The notes under the pieces are model-generated. The model worked only from the letters and a program-made list of their open reading frames with translations. It did no database searches and was not told the origin of the DNA. DNA of 64,000 bases, from NCBI GenBank assembly GCA_024305405.1, contig JAKNDB010000088.1, positions 1,630,001-1,694,000 on the forward strand, read 5' to 3'. The position numbers were made by a program, and so were the translations under genes. Position 1 is the first letter of the stretch. Each line of letters opens with the position of its first letter. This document shows, piece after piece, positions 26,501 through 37,859 of this stretch. The DNA is from Dirofilaria immitis (Eukaryota; Nematoda; Chromadorea; Rhabditida; Onchocercidae).

Positions 26501-26985
26501 CTTTAATTGGTTTTATATGTTATTGTACAAAATAATAATCTTTATTGATCGTGCATGGTAATAGAGATAACATCGCGTACTCATACAATAGTAGAAACTA
26601 GGTGAACACCGCAAATACGTAATCTGAATGTTCATTATATTACCGTACTCCCTTTGTGAATATGGTTTTCCTTTCATTCCATCACTGTTGCTAATCTTGT
26701 TTCTATGTAACTATCAAATCATTTCGATTATGGCTGCTCATGAACTATCGAATCACTGCTTCTACCGCCGATCTTTTCGAATTTCAATTGAAGCTGAATT
26801 AATTCCAACCACTGAGATCCTCTCCTTTTAAATCTTATGATGCTTCTCATCTATCTGTTTCATGTTTTGAAACTATCCGTTTCATGTTTTTAATCATTCC
26901 TGCATACGACTGGATCTGCTTGATGATGTGATTCCATTAATTGATAATACTTTTATTGGTTTTATACGATATTGTGGAAAATATT
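22700..26985. other. Long intergenic stretch without a supported gene
   Basis: AT-rich. A CA microsatellite lies at 23.5 kb (listed separately). Short open frames at 24.5-24.8, 25.3-25.5 and 26.6-26.8 kb show no domain, no signal peptide and no convincing splice partners. A short direct repeat, TTGATGATGTGATTCCA, occurs at about 26463 and 26921. Confidence 0.5.
23490..23561. repeat. (CA)n microsatellite
   Basis: An imperfect CACACA tract with a few CAGACA and CATACA interruptions, pure from about 23529 to 23559. Confidence 0.95.
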
Positions 26986-26989
26986 TTTT

Positions 26990-27560
26990 GCTTCGCTAAC
27001 GGAATGAGTGACAATAGATGTTGCAGGCGAAGTAGTTTACTGAATTACTGAAAATGTATGGTAAGAAATATTTAAGAATACATGTTTTGCGTAAAGATTA
27101 ACATTCATGCAGTATTATGGCACAAAATGGCTAACTACTAAAGCATATATTCCTTTTTCTTAACTACAAAGTTTGACGTATCATACGTCACCGAAAATAT
27201 AATAAATAAGGAAAAAAATTGAGAAGATGAAGCTTCACACTGCTGTATTATGATATCATAATTTATTACGTCTGCAAATTCCGTAATAAATCACGATAAT
27301 CTAAAAAGTAAATGCATGCTATAACATAGATGTAGCACTGGATTGAACGGTATTGTAAAAAGCACAAAACACTTATACCTGTATATCAACGATAATACAG
27401 CTAACGATTTTATTGATTCACTTTATTACAGAATGGAAATAATGATATGCTTACTGGTGCGATACCAGTGGGCACAAATAAAACAGGACATGCCTATTAA
27501 AGATTAGCCTTTATACAGCATAATTTCAATTACATAGAATGATCATTAATAATTGATGAA
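26990..27560. repeat. Diverged second copy of the 13.0-13.6 kb dispersed repeat
   Basis: Shared order of blocks with 13020-13640: TGACGTATCATAC, CATAATTTATTA, a TTACAGAATGG-AAATAA tail, then TTTATACAG and CAATTACA-GAATG. There is no open frame. From 27560 to about 28260 I see no clear exon, though a 13-codon open piece around 27970 (RRELLFPVKKPKE) is coding-like. Confidence 0.5.
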
Positions 27561-28264
27561 AAGATAAATTGTAAATTTATTATAAAATTCAAATAATATC
27601 AAAATCATCGAACAAATGGCGAAGTGGAATTGATATTGTAAGATAGAAGAATATAAATAATTTAATCAAATGAATAACACTATTCTAAATGCAATTAAAA
27701 ACATTGGATTTATTGTTAAATCATGTATAAAAATCTAATAAATTGTACTGCAAGCTCATCACATAAAAACTTTACACAGTTGAAGGTCTCAAAGATATGT
27801 TTTAAAAGTTTTCAAAGAAAAAATGATCTGTCTTCAAATATTTGAAAATAAAACGAAGTTCAGCAATAATTCAACATTCGAAGTGTCCGGGTTTAGAAAC
27901 AAGAAAGCTCTAAACTCATGAATAACAAAGCTAACATTTAGATATATAGCATATTTCGGGTAGGAGGGAACTGCTTTTTCCTGTCAAGAAACCCAAAGAA
28001 AGTGTGTAGTCCATAGTTCACATTCAGGTTTAAGAATATATTTATTGCCAGAATATTATCCATTGATATCACTTAGAAACATTTTTTATCGCCATTACAT
28101 GCTGTTTGCTTCCTCTTATGTATATCAACAAATGTAGCTAAATGTGGGAAAAATGAACTCTCTTCTTTCCTATCGGTTTCGGCCTTTTCCACATAACATG
28201 ATATTACTTTGATTTATCCCATGTATATTTAGATAGTCTTATATCTTTATCTCATGCACTTTAG

Positions 28265-29158
28265 ATCATTATTACTTTTGCCTATATCCTGCTTCCCGAA
28301 GGCATATAGATAGTGTGTTACCAATCAAAGCATTTTTTGAGTCATTGTTTAGTAAGGTTCCGGTGGTAAATAATCAGGATGCAGTTAAGCTCTCACAACC
28401 GGTAGAAATGAAATCTTTGTTTCGTCCGGAAGTTTTTGTGTTTTCCTACAATAGTTTCCTTCTTATTTTATGCTGCAATGTGAATAAACTAATAAACTAC
28501 AAAATTCGAAGTTTTTTTGTTAATTATCGAAATACCCTTCCAAATCAAACACTTGCAACTTTCTCCCATTACTCATTTTTTTTTTTGCTTCTAATGTTCT
28601 TTCCTGTTCATTTCACTGTACAATCGTATTAATCGTAAATATCATTCTTATTTATGACTAAGCATACGACGATAGATATCTTTTTTTTTTGGTAGGAATT
28701 TCGGTGAAAGAAGGCAAACGCTATGAAAAAATTAAGATAAAAATCTGAATAATTCAACCACTAAATAGATCAGTACCTTGTATTATTAGAAAATTTTAAA
28801 CAAAACATGCATCATGTAAACATACGACAAAAATGCAAATATACTAGCTGATCTATCAAATACTGGAGAAGAATTACCAAGGAAAAATATTAAAAATAGC
28901 ATATGTTCAACCAGTCTACAATTTGAAATTGATCAAGCATCAGGATCTGTCTGTTCTAATTTGACCTTATCTAGCTTTGCTTTAATTTCTTTATCAAGGT
29001 TCTTCTTTATACCACCGTGTCATAGTAATCCAGTCTATGTTGATATGCCTTTAGATGGTCCTATTTGGCGTCCTAGGATGAGCTTCGATGAAGATCTAAT
29101 ATTTAATACTGTAATTGGTAAACTTGGTGAGGCATTTGGAATCACTAAAAATCACTAA
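28265..29158 (+). CDS. Candidate gene of unknown function, two visible exons
   Basis: Exon one (about 28265 or 28310 to 28431) reads DSVLPIKAFFESLFSKVPVV and ends in EMKSLFRPE before a GTTTTTG donor. Exon two (about 28852 after ATACTAG, to the stop at 29156-29158) reads DLSNTGEELPRKNIKNS, QFEIDQASGSVCSNL, then PVYVDMPLDGPIWRPRMSF and EDLIFNTVIGKLGEAFG. Codon use and the lack of low complexity make both look coding. The start exon was not found, and the phase across the intron could not be checked because the acceptors are weak. I do not recognise the family. The bases between 28632 and 28850 contain poly-T and nothing else of note. Confidence 0.4.
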
Positions 29159-29505
29159 CTTATCATTAGCGTGTAGATTTGAAGAAATAGTCTGAGAAAT
29201 AATTTTATGAAAAGATTTAAATCTCGAAGTGTATTAACATTCAGAAGCAAATGTTGAAATCACTTCATACTGAAGTTCAACAGTACTAAGTTTAAGAATT
29301 TTCTTTCGTTGTACAACATATTTAAAAGATTTTTTAAAGCAAATATTTATGAATTTACGGTCTGCAATAATGTTATATAAATTGATAAGTTTAACTATTT
29401 TAATCATTTGTATGTGAGAAGTAATATTTTTAAACACTGAATCTGTGCCTCTTCTTATTCACTAAGTTTGCATTATTGCTCTATAAGTGCCAGTAAATTT
29501 TAACG

Positions 29506-31009
29506 ATGAATCTGGTTATAATCAGCATTTCATTTATCGCTCTATTTTTCGTCAAAAGCACTTCTAGACAATCTTTTTATGAATTCAGTAAGTTTTCTAA
29601 TTCATACGATTGAGTCGTTCATATATTTTCGAATTTAAAATTTTTTTTTTATAAAATGAAAGTTTTTGATGGACTTTAAATTGCTATTTTCTATTGTTTA
29701 ATATGGCATTCCAATTTTCGAAACCATATTTTTTTTTTTACGTATTTGGCATCAGTCATTATGTTATAATATGAGGAAAAATATAAAAAATTTGGAAAAT
29801 TTCTTGCACTCCAATGATGATAATGAGAGGAGATCAGGTTAAACCGAAATTGAAATTAAGCTTTAATATCAATGAAGAATCTAAGAAATGTACTATATTT
29901 GCATCAAAAAAAGATGCTGCAATCAAAAGACATTTGCATCTGTTTTTACCAATGAAAAAGTTCTTTTGTCCTAATTCAGCTATTTTAGATTGATTTGACG
30001 TCATAAAAATGAAGCAAAAGTAATACTGGAGTTCTGTTGTACTGAAAAGAAATATGGATTAATATTTTCGATATTATTTTCAATTAAAGTATCGGTATTT
30101 AAAATATAAATGATACGTATCATATAACGAAAAATTCTTTAATCTATATAAGAAAAACAAATCACAGGCGAAGAAAGATCACCAAAATCAAGCAACTCAA
30201 ATTATTATCGATTAAATTTACGAATTTGCCTCCTCTTAATGCTTTCATTTTCAGTGGATCCGTTATTGAGGGCTTTCGATATTTTATCATCAGATGATCC
30301 GTATATGCAGAGGTATTTGTTCATTTCTAACTTTGAAAATTGTGGGTTTATAATCCTTTGCTCCTTCTTTTCTGTTTCATTACTGAATTTTGGAGTAAGA
30401 CAGGTATAAATATTTATTCTCTAACAGTGCTGTCGCGTCTTTATTGGGTGTGAGCTGACGTCGAGGGGACCAAATGTAACCAGTGTTGGGTATTGAGTAG
30501 GGTGTAGTGGAGCTGTACTGAGAGCACACCGTGAAGCCGAAATGGTGATAACAATAATCTTGATGATGATCACTCGTGGTTTATATCTTCCCAGAAGTGG
30601 AAGTGGTTAATTCTAGCACCGGAAACATACCGGATATGGAGGAAACATTACAGTAAGATTAAAAGGGAGATTAGCGTGGGAAAATAAGCGTTTAAACATA
30701 AAGATGTAGATTGGTTAGATAACAACAAAAACGTGTGAAAAAACAATTTTGTAGATATGACTGGGATGATTCATAGTTTCATGAGCATTAATTTACAGTG
30801 AGTAATCTATTTGCTTATTTGTTTACAATAAGAAATTTATTTAATTATGTAATTGTATGTTGGAGTTCCGCGAATCAGCGTTCGCGACAAGTGCAAGAAT
30901 CAATGGGAAAATTAAAAATTCATCTTCAATTAAAAAATATTTTGATTTTAGGTTTTTTATGCTAGTAAAGATATCAAGAATGAAGCAACTTTGGTTAAAA
31001 TCAATATAA
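29506..31009 (+). CDS. Small secreted protein, three exons, about 65 residues
   Basis: Exon 1 (29506-29587) encodes a signal peptide, MNLVIISISFIALFFVKSTS, then RQSFYEF, and ends at a strong GTAAGT donor. Exon 2 (30255-30312, after TTTTCAG) gives MDPLLRAFDILSSDDPYMQ. Exon 3 (30952-31009, after GATTTTAG) gives FFMLVKISRMKQLWLKSI and a stop. The phases (1, then 2) close exactly at both junctions. A CAG lies 12 nt before the ATG as a possible trans-splice site. No known domain, and no dibasic-flanked peptide repeat, so a neuropeptide role is only a guess. Intron 2 carries an LTR-like insertion. The last exon is short and could be a chance fit. Confidence 0.45.
30455..30889 (+). mobile_element. 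LTR-like fragment (possible retrotransposon 3' end or solo LTR)
   Basis: A GC-richer island in an AT-rich intron. A purine tract GAGGGGA (30463-30469) sits just before TGTAACC (30475), as a polypurine tract precedes a 3' LTR. The segment ends near GCGACA at 30889, giving a 415-bp TG..CA-like unit. A further GC-rich stretch with GTCGCGTC and GTGAGCTGACG precedes the tract. No reverse transcriptase, integrase or gag frame is present and no second LTR was seen in the window. Confidence 0.4.
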
Positions 31010-31755
31010 AAATTCCAAAAAATAAAAAGAGCTTGAAAACATTAATCTGTCATATATATCTATTTTTATGGACTATTTTCTTCATTAACACAATCTTTGA
31101 CATTTGCTACAACAGTTTGCGATATTCAAGTTGGATAACATGTATACTGTCATGTTCTCGCTGACAAAACTTTATCCAACTCTCGAATACAGTTGCAATT
31201 TGTGCTAACTATTTCGATGTTAAGGGACCAATTTATGGAAAATTTTATATAGTTTTGGAGAAATCTCACATTCATTTAATATGTACTTTTGTATTATATA
31301 AATTTTATATCCATATTGTATGGAATTTTGATTCTCTATATTCACATCTTAATATTTTTAGGGATTATTTTGTTTGTCTCTATGTGATCAAATTTTTCAT
31401 CGACAATACAAAGATTCAAAATCTGCGAAGAAATTTTTAAATCACGTGAATAATCAATGTATCAAATAATACAGTTTTTTTATTATTGTAATTAACGATA
31501 AGGCTCGACGAGAATTAATCGAAAATTCTAACGTCCCTGAAATTAAAAAGTGCATACTCCCACAATACTACCGAAGTGAAGGAACTAATCAAACCCGTTC
31601 AAATAATAGATTTTGAAGCATAATGTTGTAAAACAGCATACTTCAAAAACCGAATTAAGCGATTAATGAGTACTAAAAGAATTTTAGAATAATATAGATT
31701 TATTCGACATAGAATGTTCTCGCGTAAATATATAATAACTCAATGAGCTCTTGCA
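31010..31755. other. No feature seen
   Basis: AT-rich sequence after the small secreted-protein gene. A 61-codon open frame at 31255-31440 is Phe/Ile/Tyr-rich and looks like chance. Confidence 0.4.
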
Positions 31756-31759
31756 AGTT

Positions 31760-33735
31760 GGAAAAAAACACTTTTGTCTTCAAAGAAGAAAAAAACATCA
31801 TCAAATAACATTTTCAATGCTCTAATTCAGTTCTTCTTCATTATTATTGAGTTCTGAAAAACGCAAGTAATATTATTAAATTTTAAACTAAAATCGTTTT
31901 CAGTAAATGACGTATGACATATTTAAAAATCAAAGTACTCAAAACAGGCAGCAATTAAGGATCATGAAAATAATAAAAATATCGGTAAAAAATAAACTTA
32001 TTCGAGTTTAATAAAATTTTTGGCAGTAATAATAATAATGATTACAATGATATATTATCTTACTTAATATCATATCGATATATTTATAAATCATGTATAT
32101 ATTATGCTTTTTCCATGTGCAGCATTTCAATATTCGAGAAAATTGCAGCATTTGTTTTAATTAAAAATCGTTATGTTCAAGTTTCAAGGAAATCATTTCT
32201 GATTATATCAATTTCTCTTTTGCAGCAACTTTCTGACAACTACGAATTCAATTTATGCTCTCAAAAGATCCAATATCAGGATGAATGACGTTAAGACAAC
32301 AAATGTCGAATAATCATTAATTTGAGCGAATAGTAAGAGAATTGAGCAATCAATGCATAGTTCTCGACAATGTTACGAAATCTAAAAATATTTAAAAAGT
32401 ATAAAAGATGTATATATTTGAAAGTATAAAAGATGTATATATATAGCGAATAGTAAGAGAATTGAGCAGGCAACGCATCAATTTTAGCAAAAGATATGAA
32501 CGAAAGGGAAATAATTTCAAGACAAGGCAAAAAGTTTATACTTCGAATAATTGCAGTCCTTGAATATGAAAATTTCTCTGGTCGATTCTCAAATGTTATT
32601 ATATAAAAAAATCGTTTGCTTATCCTATAAAAGCAAAATGATTCGTAGTTGAATTACTTGGGCTTAAAAAGTAACGATGATTTTAGTAACTTAAGTAATT
32701 TTACGCTTCCGATCGATTATCACGTGTCCTAAGACTAATTCGAAATCAAAATCAAATTGAGACATATGTTGCACAGTCTAATCTATACGATTAGAATGCA
32801 TATCTCACAAATCTACGTTAAATATCTTCAATAGCAGAAGAAAGCTTACACTTCAAAAAATTTGTATTTTTATCCATCATATTATAATTGCATGATACAG
32901 ATCATAGCAACCAGACATTCTATCATTGCATTAACTCCAGGAAAAAACTAAATTTGTAAATAATATAAATAAAAATTGATTTGCTAAGATAGCCATTTTC
33001 GGGCATTAAATTGAATAATTGCATTTCAGTTAGTTTAAGAAAAAAGCAATGAATAAACGAATGAAAAGCTTTCGTAGATTGGAATGAATTTTTCGTGAAT
33101 AACCGTTGAATTCGGCTATCATAAAATATGATTCCCTGAAAATTTCGCAACGATTTGACAATTTGATTAGAATTCAGTTTGAACATATATGATAATTCTT
33201 AGCTAATTTATACTTTTGTAATTTGATTAATATCACACCTGCACATTTATAGCTGCATAATATAAATTTTAGGAAAAGATAATGATCAATCTTCAGTTTT
33301 TTTATCAGTTTAAACAATAATATTTGCGAAGAGAATTGAATGGAATTAATTTTTATTGCAATGGAAATTATTTTATTATTGGAAATTTTAGCATTTCTCT
33401 GATAGAAGAAATAAACATTATAATCAGCTTTAATTTGAAAAATGTTCGTAACATTTCCAGCAAGTTTTTCATTACTAATCATAAAGTTATAATTAAAAGA
33501 AAATCAGTCCTTTCCTTCTGTTATAATTATTGCACTTATTCGTATGATTTCTTATGTCAAAAAAGATGATGCTAACTGTGAAATGAATTATTGGTAAAAT
33601 AATACTATAAAGATTTGCTAGAAAATTTAAGAGATATCAATAGCAATATAGCTGGATTTTTTTCATTCATTTCTATTTGTCTGATGAAATTTTCATGTTA
33701 ATGAATTTAATGTTTTCAAATTATGCTAAATGAAT
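31760..33735 (-). pseudogene. Duplicated block, copy C, with decayed F-box exons
   Basis: Matches 15.9-18.3 kb in order: exon 5 area (31770-31830), the intron with AATAAAATTTTTGGC (about 32010), exon 3 (about 32270-32385), the end of exon 2 (about 32560), then flank (32800-33000 with 17440-17640). The exon 3 copy carries stops, and the main part of exon 2 and exon 1 is missing. A 40-bp piece of the exon 3 copy (GCGAATAGTAAGAGAATTGAGCA) occurs twice, at about 32318 and 32446. The block 33340-33730 also matches 8040-8400 of copy A. Confidence 0.7.
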
Positions 33736-33739
33736 AAAA

Positions 33740-34290
33740 ATCTAAAAAAACATCGCTAAATGAATCAAACGAGAATTATTTATTTATTTTTAATTTTGAT
33801 CAATTCGTTTATCTTTACTCATTCCCGAATAGCTTCCATATTTGTTTAATAGTTCATTAATTCAATTGCCTGACTATTCTTTATATTAATGATGAAGAGT
33901 AAATAAATCGATGAATAATTCAATTTAAATGATATAAAAAATATTTGATAAAATATCTGATTTGTCTTCAATTGTTCAAATGCTTAAAAAAGAATTGAAT
34001 TTGAAAATTTTTCTATCAAAAATTTATTGATTAAAATAGATTTTGCTGCAAATAAATATATTATTAATTTAAATGAACCATAGCATTGAAGTTAAAATTT
34101 ATAGAAGAAAATATACATTAAAATAAAATATAAACAAGCAATAATTAAACTTACAATTGAGATTCGTGAAATATCTATCATGTTTCCAGAAATTTTGCCA
34201 TATTTATTTCTAATGATTATTGATTATTGCAATCAGAAATTTGTCAATATGATCGAGAATCAGACTTTTTTATTTTATGAAATGAGTCTT
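33740..34290. other. No feature seen
   Basis: Very AT-rich, with no open frame or repeat that I can support. Confidence 0.4.
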
Positions 34291-34292
34291 AC

Positions 34293-34377
34293 CGGGGTCG
34301 GAGTCCTCCGTTATCGATGTACATTGTCGTTGTTGAAACAACGACTTACAAAAAATGCTGAGGGCGAATGTTTCCAT
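34293..34377 (-). CDS. Candidate first exon of an unknown minus-strand gene
   Basis: In an AT-rich surrounding this stretch is GC-richer and reads METFALSIFCKSLFQQRQC then TSITEDSDP (28 codons plus one base), ending at a good donor (CCCCG then GTAAGA). An ATTAG acceptor-like site lies 7 nt before the ATG. The N-terminus, with Phe, Leu, Lys, Gln and Arg and no acid until residue 24 apart from Glu2, would suit a mitochondrial targeting sequence. No further exon was found at lower coordinates, where copy C of the F-box block lies, so the gene may have been cut by that duplication. The segment also contains perfect inverted repeats (34326-34345). Confidence 0.3.
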
Positions 34378-34524
34378 TCACTTGCTAATTGCTAGCATTG
34401 GAAACAAACGAACAGAGGGTTTGAGAATCAGACGATCCATTCATTATTCATTCATTTAAATTTCGACATTTTTCCTCATCATATATGCTCTCGAACTTCG
34501 TTTTCATCGTAATGAACTATTAAT

Positions 34525-34875
34525 TCAAATCACTCTACCATCATATTGAAGTTTTCATAATGCAGCCGATTCTAAGCGAATGCACATTTATTGATGTATT
34601 CTCAAAGTCATCATGACGAACGATAAATTTAAATCACTTATATTTGATTGGCTTCTACATTATCATTTTTGAAGCTTCTGTAGCTGATTCTAAATGAATG
34701 CATATTTATTTCGAAATTCGATGGTATTCTCAAGCTCTTTATCATCAATATAAAAGATAAATTCAAGTCACCTATATTTGATTGGCTTCTATACCAGTGT
34801 TCTTGAAGTTTTTGCAAATGTAGCCGAATGAATATGTTTATCTCAGAAGTTGATGGATTTAAATCAATTCAAAGT
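34525..34875. repeat. Imperfect tandem repeat, about 130-bp unit, nearly three copies
   Basis: Units begin near 34527, 34632 and 34763 and share AATCAC-TATATTTGATTGGCTTCTA, GAAG-TTTTGCA/TAATG-AGCCGA and GATAAATT(T/C)AA. They are non-coding. Confidence 0.65.
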
Positions 34876-34879
34876 CTAA

Positions 34880-36340
34880 ATATCAGATTCATAATATTCA
34901 AAATTCTTATGCAAATGAAGAAAAGAAATAATTATTCTCTTGCTTGTGTAAACAATATGGAATACTGCGAATAGTTCCAAGGGATTCAATAAATCATATT
35001 TCAAATAAAAGAAATATGAAAATATATAAACTAAAATAAATTAAGCACTTAACTATGTATTTCAAATAATTTATTAAAAAATATTAATTATTTTTAGTAC
35101 TAAAGTATGGCAGGTATAAATTAATACTTCAAAATTTAGAATATCATTTGAATTTTGTTGAACATACAAAGTAAATTTAATATAAAACTAATTTACGACT
35201 AAAATGAGGAAGGAAATTATTAGCAGAAATTAATTAACTATTAGTTCTTTCTTTTTTTTAAATTTAAACTGGAAATTTTATGTTTTAACTGGTGGAATTT
35301 TCAAATTTTAAATAAACAATATGTCCTAATAGAGTTTCATATCATTTCAAAACAATTTCATTATTCAAGATACAAATTTCATATCATTAATACGATTGCA
35401 CAAAACAAATTGATAAATTGAATCATAAAGAAAACAAGGAAATATGTTATTATTCTAAAAAAAAAAAAAAAAACAGATGGAATCAAAACAATTGATTTGC
35501 AAAAAAATTATTTCTAAATTTATAGAATCAATTAAACAAGCTATTCTTCATGCAATTCATCAGCGTTTTATCACATCTAAAAAAAGTTTAATTTATTTGT
35601 TAAAAAAATAAATGAAATTATCTATTATTCTAATTTAATTAATACTTAATTTCAATTTTATTCATCTTTCAAAATTTATTTTAAAATTTGATTTCAATTA
35701 TTAATTTTCAAACCAGTTTCATTTATTAAAGTTTTATTTTTTTTTGTTAATACCTCATTCGAAATAATATAGAATGTAGTAAGATTTGTGTGCAAAATCT
35801 AAAAATATTATTTAATACTCAAATATTTGATGGCCAGAAAATTATTCGATAAAATCATTTTTATACATGTATGTTGTTTATTTTCTTTTTGAGAATATAT
35901 ATCGGATAAATTTTAGAATAAATTCGAGATTTTTGATTTATCGTAAAGCTTAAATCAGGATTTGTTAGAAAATTTACGTCGAAAAATTTTGCAAAGATGA
36001 AACTTATTTACTTTGATGAAAGTAAACAATCTCCGAGTCATTTATAATTAATCAAGCAAATAATTTAAAAGTTTGTATAATATTGTCATTTGTCTAAAAA
36101 TTTCCAAATAAACTTTAAGTAATCAAATTTGAAATCTTATGCCCTTTATATCAAAACTAAATTTATGCATCAAGTATATTTTAAGTTTATTTTTATTGAT
36201 TTACTAAAGTTGAAAAAAAAATGAAGATAAGAAATTTTAACTGATAACAAAATTATAAGAATTAAAATTTCTAGAATTTTCAAGCTATGTTTTTTTACGC
36301 AAGAATTATCAAAATTAAATTTTTAAACTCCCAATGTTAA
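34880..36340. other. No feature seen
   Basis: AT-rich intergenic or intronic sequence with a poly-A tract at about 35457-35473. A small last exon of the hormone gene (Cys-x-Cys end) should lie somewhere below 36470 but could not be placed. Confidence 0.4.
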
Positions 36341-36344
36341 TTCA

Positions 36345-36440
36345 GAATTCAATGTTTCAGATTCTTACCTAAACAATTCAGCGACTAATTCAAATTCTAT
36401 TTAAACAATTTAATGCTAATTTAGATTTGATGAATTATCA
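36345..36440. repeat. Direct repeat flanking the hormone exons (other copy 37035-37145)
   Basis: Both copies read TCTAAC/TTAC-CTAAACAATTCAGCGA, AATTCAAATTCTAT and AAACAATTTAATG(C/T)TAATTTAGATTTGA. They sit on either side of exons 2 and 3 of the glycoprotein-hormone gene. Confidence 0.7.
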
Positions 36441-36471
36441 AAATTAAAACTTATTAAATTTTTAAACTTAC

Positions 36472-37316
36472 GCTTTGCAGACACATTTTGCATTACGTAA
36501 TATTGTTACTGTACGAATTTCCGGTTCAGCATTATCATCGCAGTCTGTTAATGTTATCTTTTCGAATTTGCCACCTTCCGGAACGCATACTTCACTTTTT
36601 GACTTCGATGAGGGAATTCATGAGTTCCAAACTAAAATTTCAATTGAACATCTTTCCCGATAATAATACTTTTTGGTATATGTAGGTATATAGAAAGGCT
36701 ATAGAATATTATTTTCTAATTTATGCAAAGCAATGAAAGCAAACCTCATAGGTTGGACAAAATCCTCGACAAACTGGAATTGTCAGATTAATCCGGCAAG
36801 TTTTACCGTTTTTATCTGTTCGAATTAACGGATTCATGCCTGGTGCATGTATCATCTTCAGAAAACATACATTATGCTTCTTTTTTTCTGTTTCTTGAAT
36901 TTTTCTCGGATGCTAAATTGGAAAAAATATGGAATGAAACTAATTGTCATTCAAAAAAAAAAATTTTATTCGATCATCATTACTTTTTGCATGCTATTTT
37001 TTCGTTAAATATAAACAGTACATTTTTAATACTAATTTAGATTCCCATCTAAACAATTCACTGTTAATTCAGATTCTAACCTAAACAATTCAGCGATTGA
37101 TTCAAATTCTATTCTAAACAATTTAATGTTAATTTAGATTTGAATTTTTGCATAAATTAATAATAATTTTTGAAAAATAGTTTTTTTAATAATTTTTTGC
37201 AAAAAGAAATTTTTATCAAATAAAAAAATAAAGAAAAAACCCACAATTGAAGATGAAAAAGCAATTGATGTAAAAATAATTGCCATCAAACAAATGACGC
37301 TTAACGATGAGAGCAT
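36472..37316 (-). CDS. gplb-1: Glycoprotein hormone beta subunit (GPB5/thyrostimulin-beta-like), cystine-knot preprohormone
   Basis: Exon 1 (37245-37316) is a signal peptide, MLSSLSVICLMAIIFTSIAF. Exon 2 (36745-36912) gives NVCFLKMIHAPGMNPLI, RTDKNGKTC, then RINLTIPVCRGFCPTYE. Exon 3 (36472-36631) gives FGTHEFPHRSQK, then SEVCVPEGGKFEKITLTDC and VTILRNAKCVCKA before GTAAGT. The spacing of cysteines, the D-x-x-G-x-x-C motif and C-x-G-x-C fit the beta type of invertebrate glycoprotein hormones, which pair with an alpha subunit (FLR-2 in C. elegans) and signal through an LGR receptor. In exon 3 the frame breaks in an A5 run (36596-36600). One added A restores it and makes the exon phase correct. 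Otherwise a weak acceptor at 36603 would remove FGTHEFPHRSQK. The last exon, with the final cysteine, is not found. An alpha-type assignment is less likely but possible. Confidence 0.72.
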
Positions 37317-37518
37317 TATTCAATAGTTGGAGGATGAACGAGAAGAAACGTTGTTAAGCATCCGTTACATAATCATCAATTTGCTTTTGCAATATCAACA
37401 TCATTGATCAATTTTTCTATCACTGTTTTAAATGATTATTCATTGATGAGAAATTTCTTCATATTTTAATTTTATCATTTTTACTTTAACTCCATTCTAA
37501 ACACTGCGTGTTGAAATT

Positions 37519-37850
37519 TGCTTAAAAATATTTATCAATAATTACTGCAAACAAAAATAATTTTGCTTAAAAATATTTATCAATAATTATTGTAAACAAA
37601 AATAATTTGCCTAAAAATGTTTATCAATAATTATTATAAACAAAAATAATTTGCTTAAAAATGTTTATTCAATAATTATTGTATACGAAAAAATTGCTTG
37701 AAAATGTTTGCCAATAATTATTGCAGACAAAAACAATTTGCTCAACATTGTTTATCAATAATTATTGCAGACAAAAACAATTTTTTCAAAAATGTCTATC
37801 AATAATTGTTGTAAACAAAAATAATTTGCTTATAAATGTTTATCATTAAT
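37519..37850. repeat. Tandem repeat, about 44-bp unit, eight copies
   Basis: Unit TTTGCTTAAAAATGTTTATC followed by AATAATTATTGTAAACAAAAATAA, with moderate divergence between copies. It lies just upstream of the hormone gene's start (minus strand), where its promoter would be. Confidence 0.85.
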
Positions 37851-37859
37851 AATGATAAT

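Noticed and set aside
33174..33482. 102-codon minus-strand frame
   Set aside because: Lies in non-coding flank of duplicated block C; the matching parts of copies A and B do not keep it.
34180..34395. Plus-strand 71-codon frame
   Set aside because: It overlaps the minus-strand exon model that has a donor and an upstream acceptor; the plus reading has no splice context or domain.
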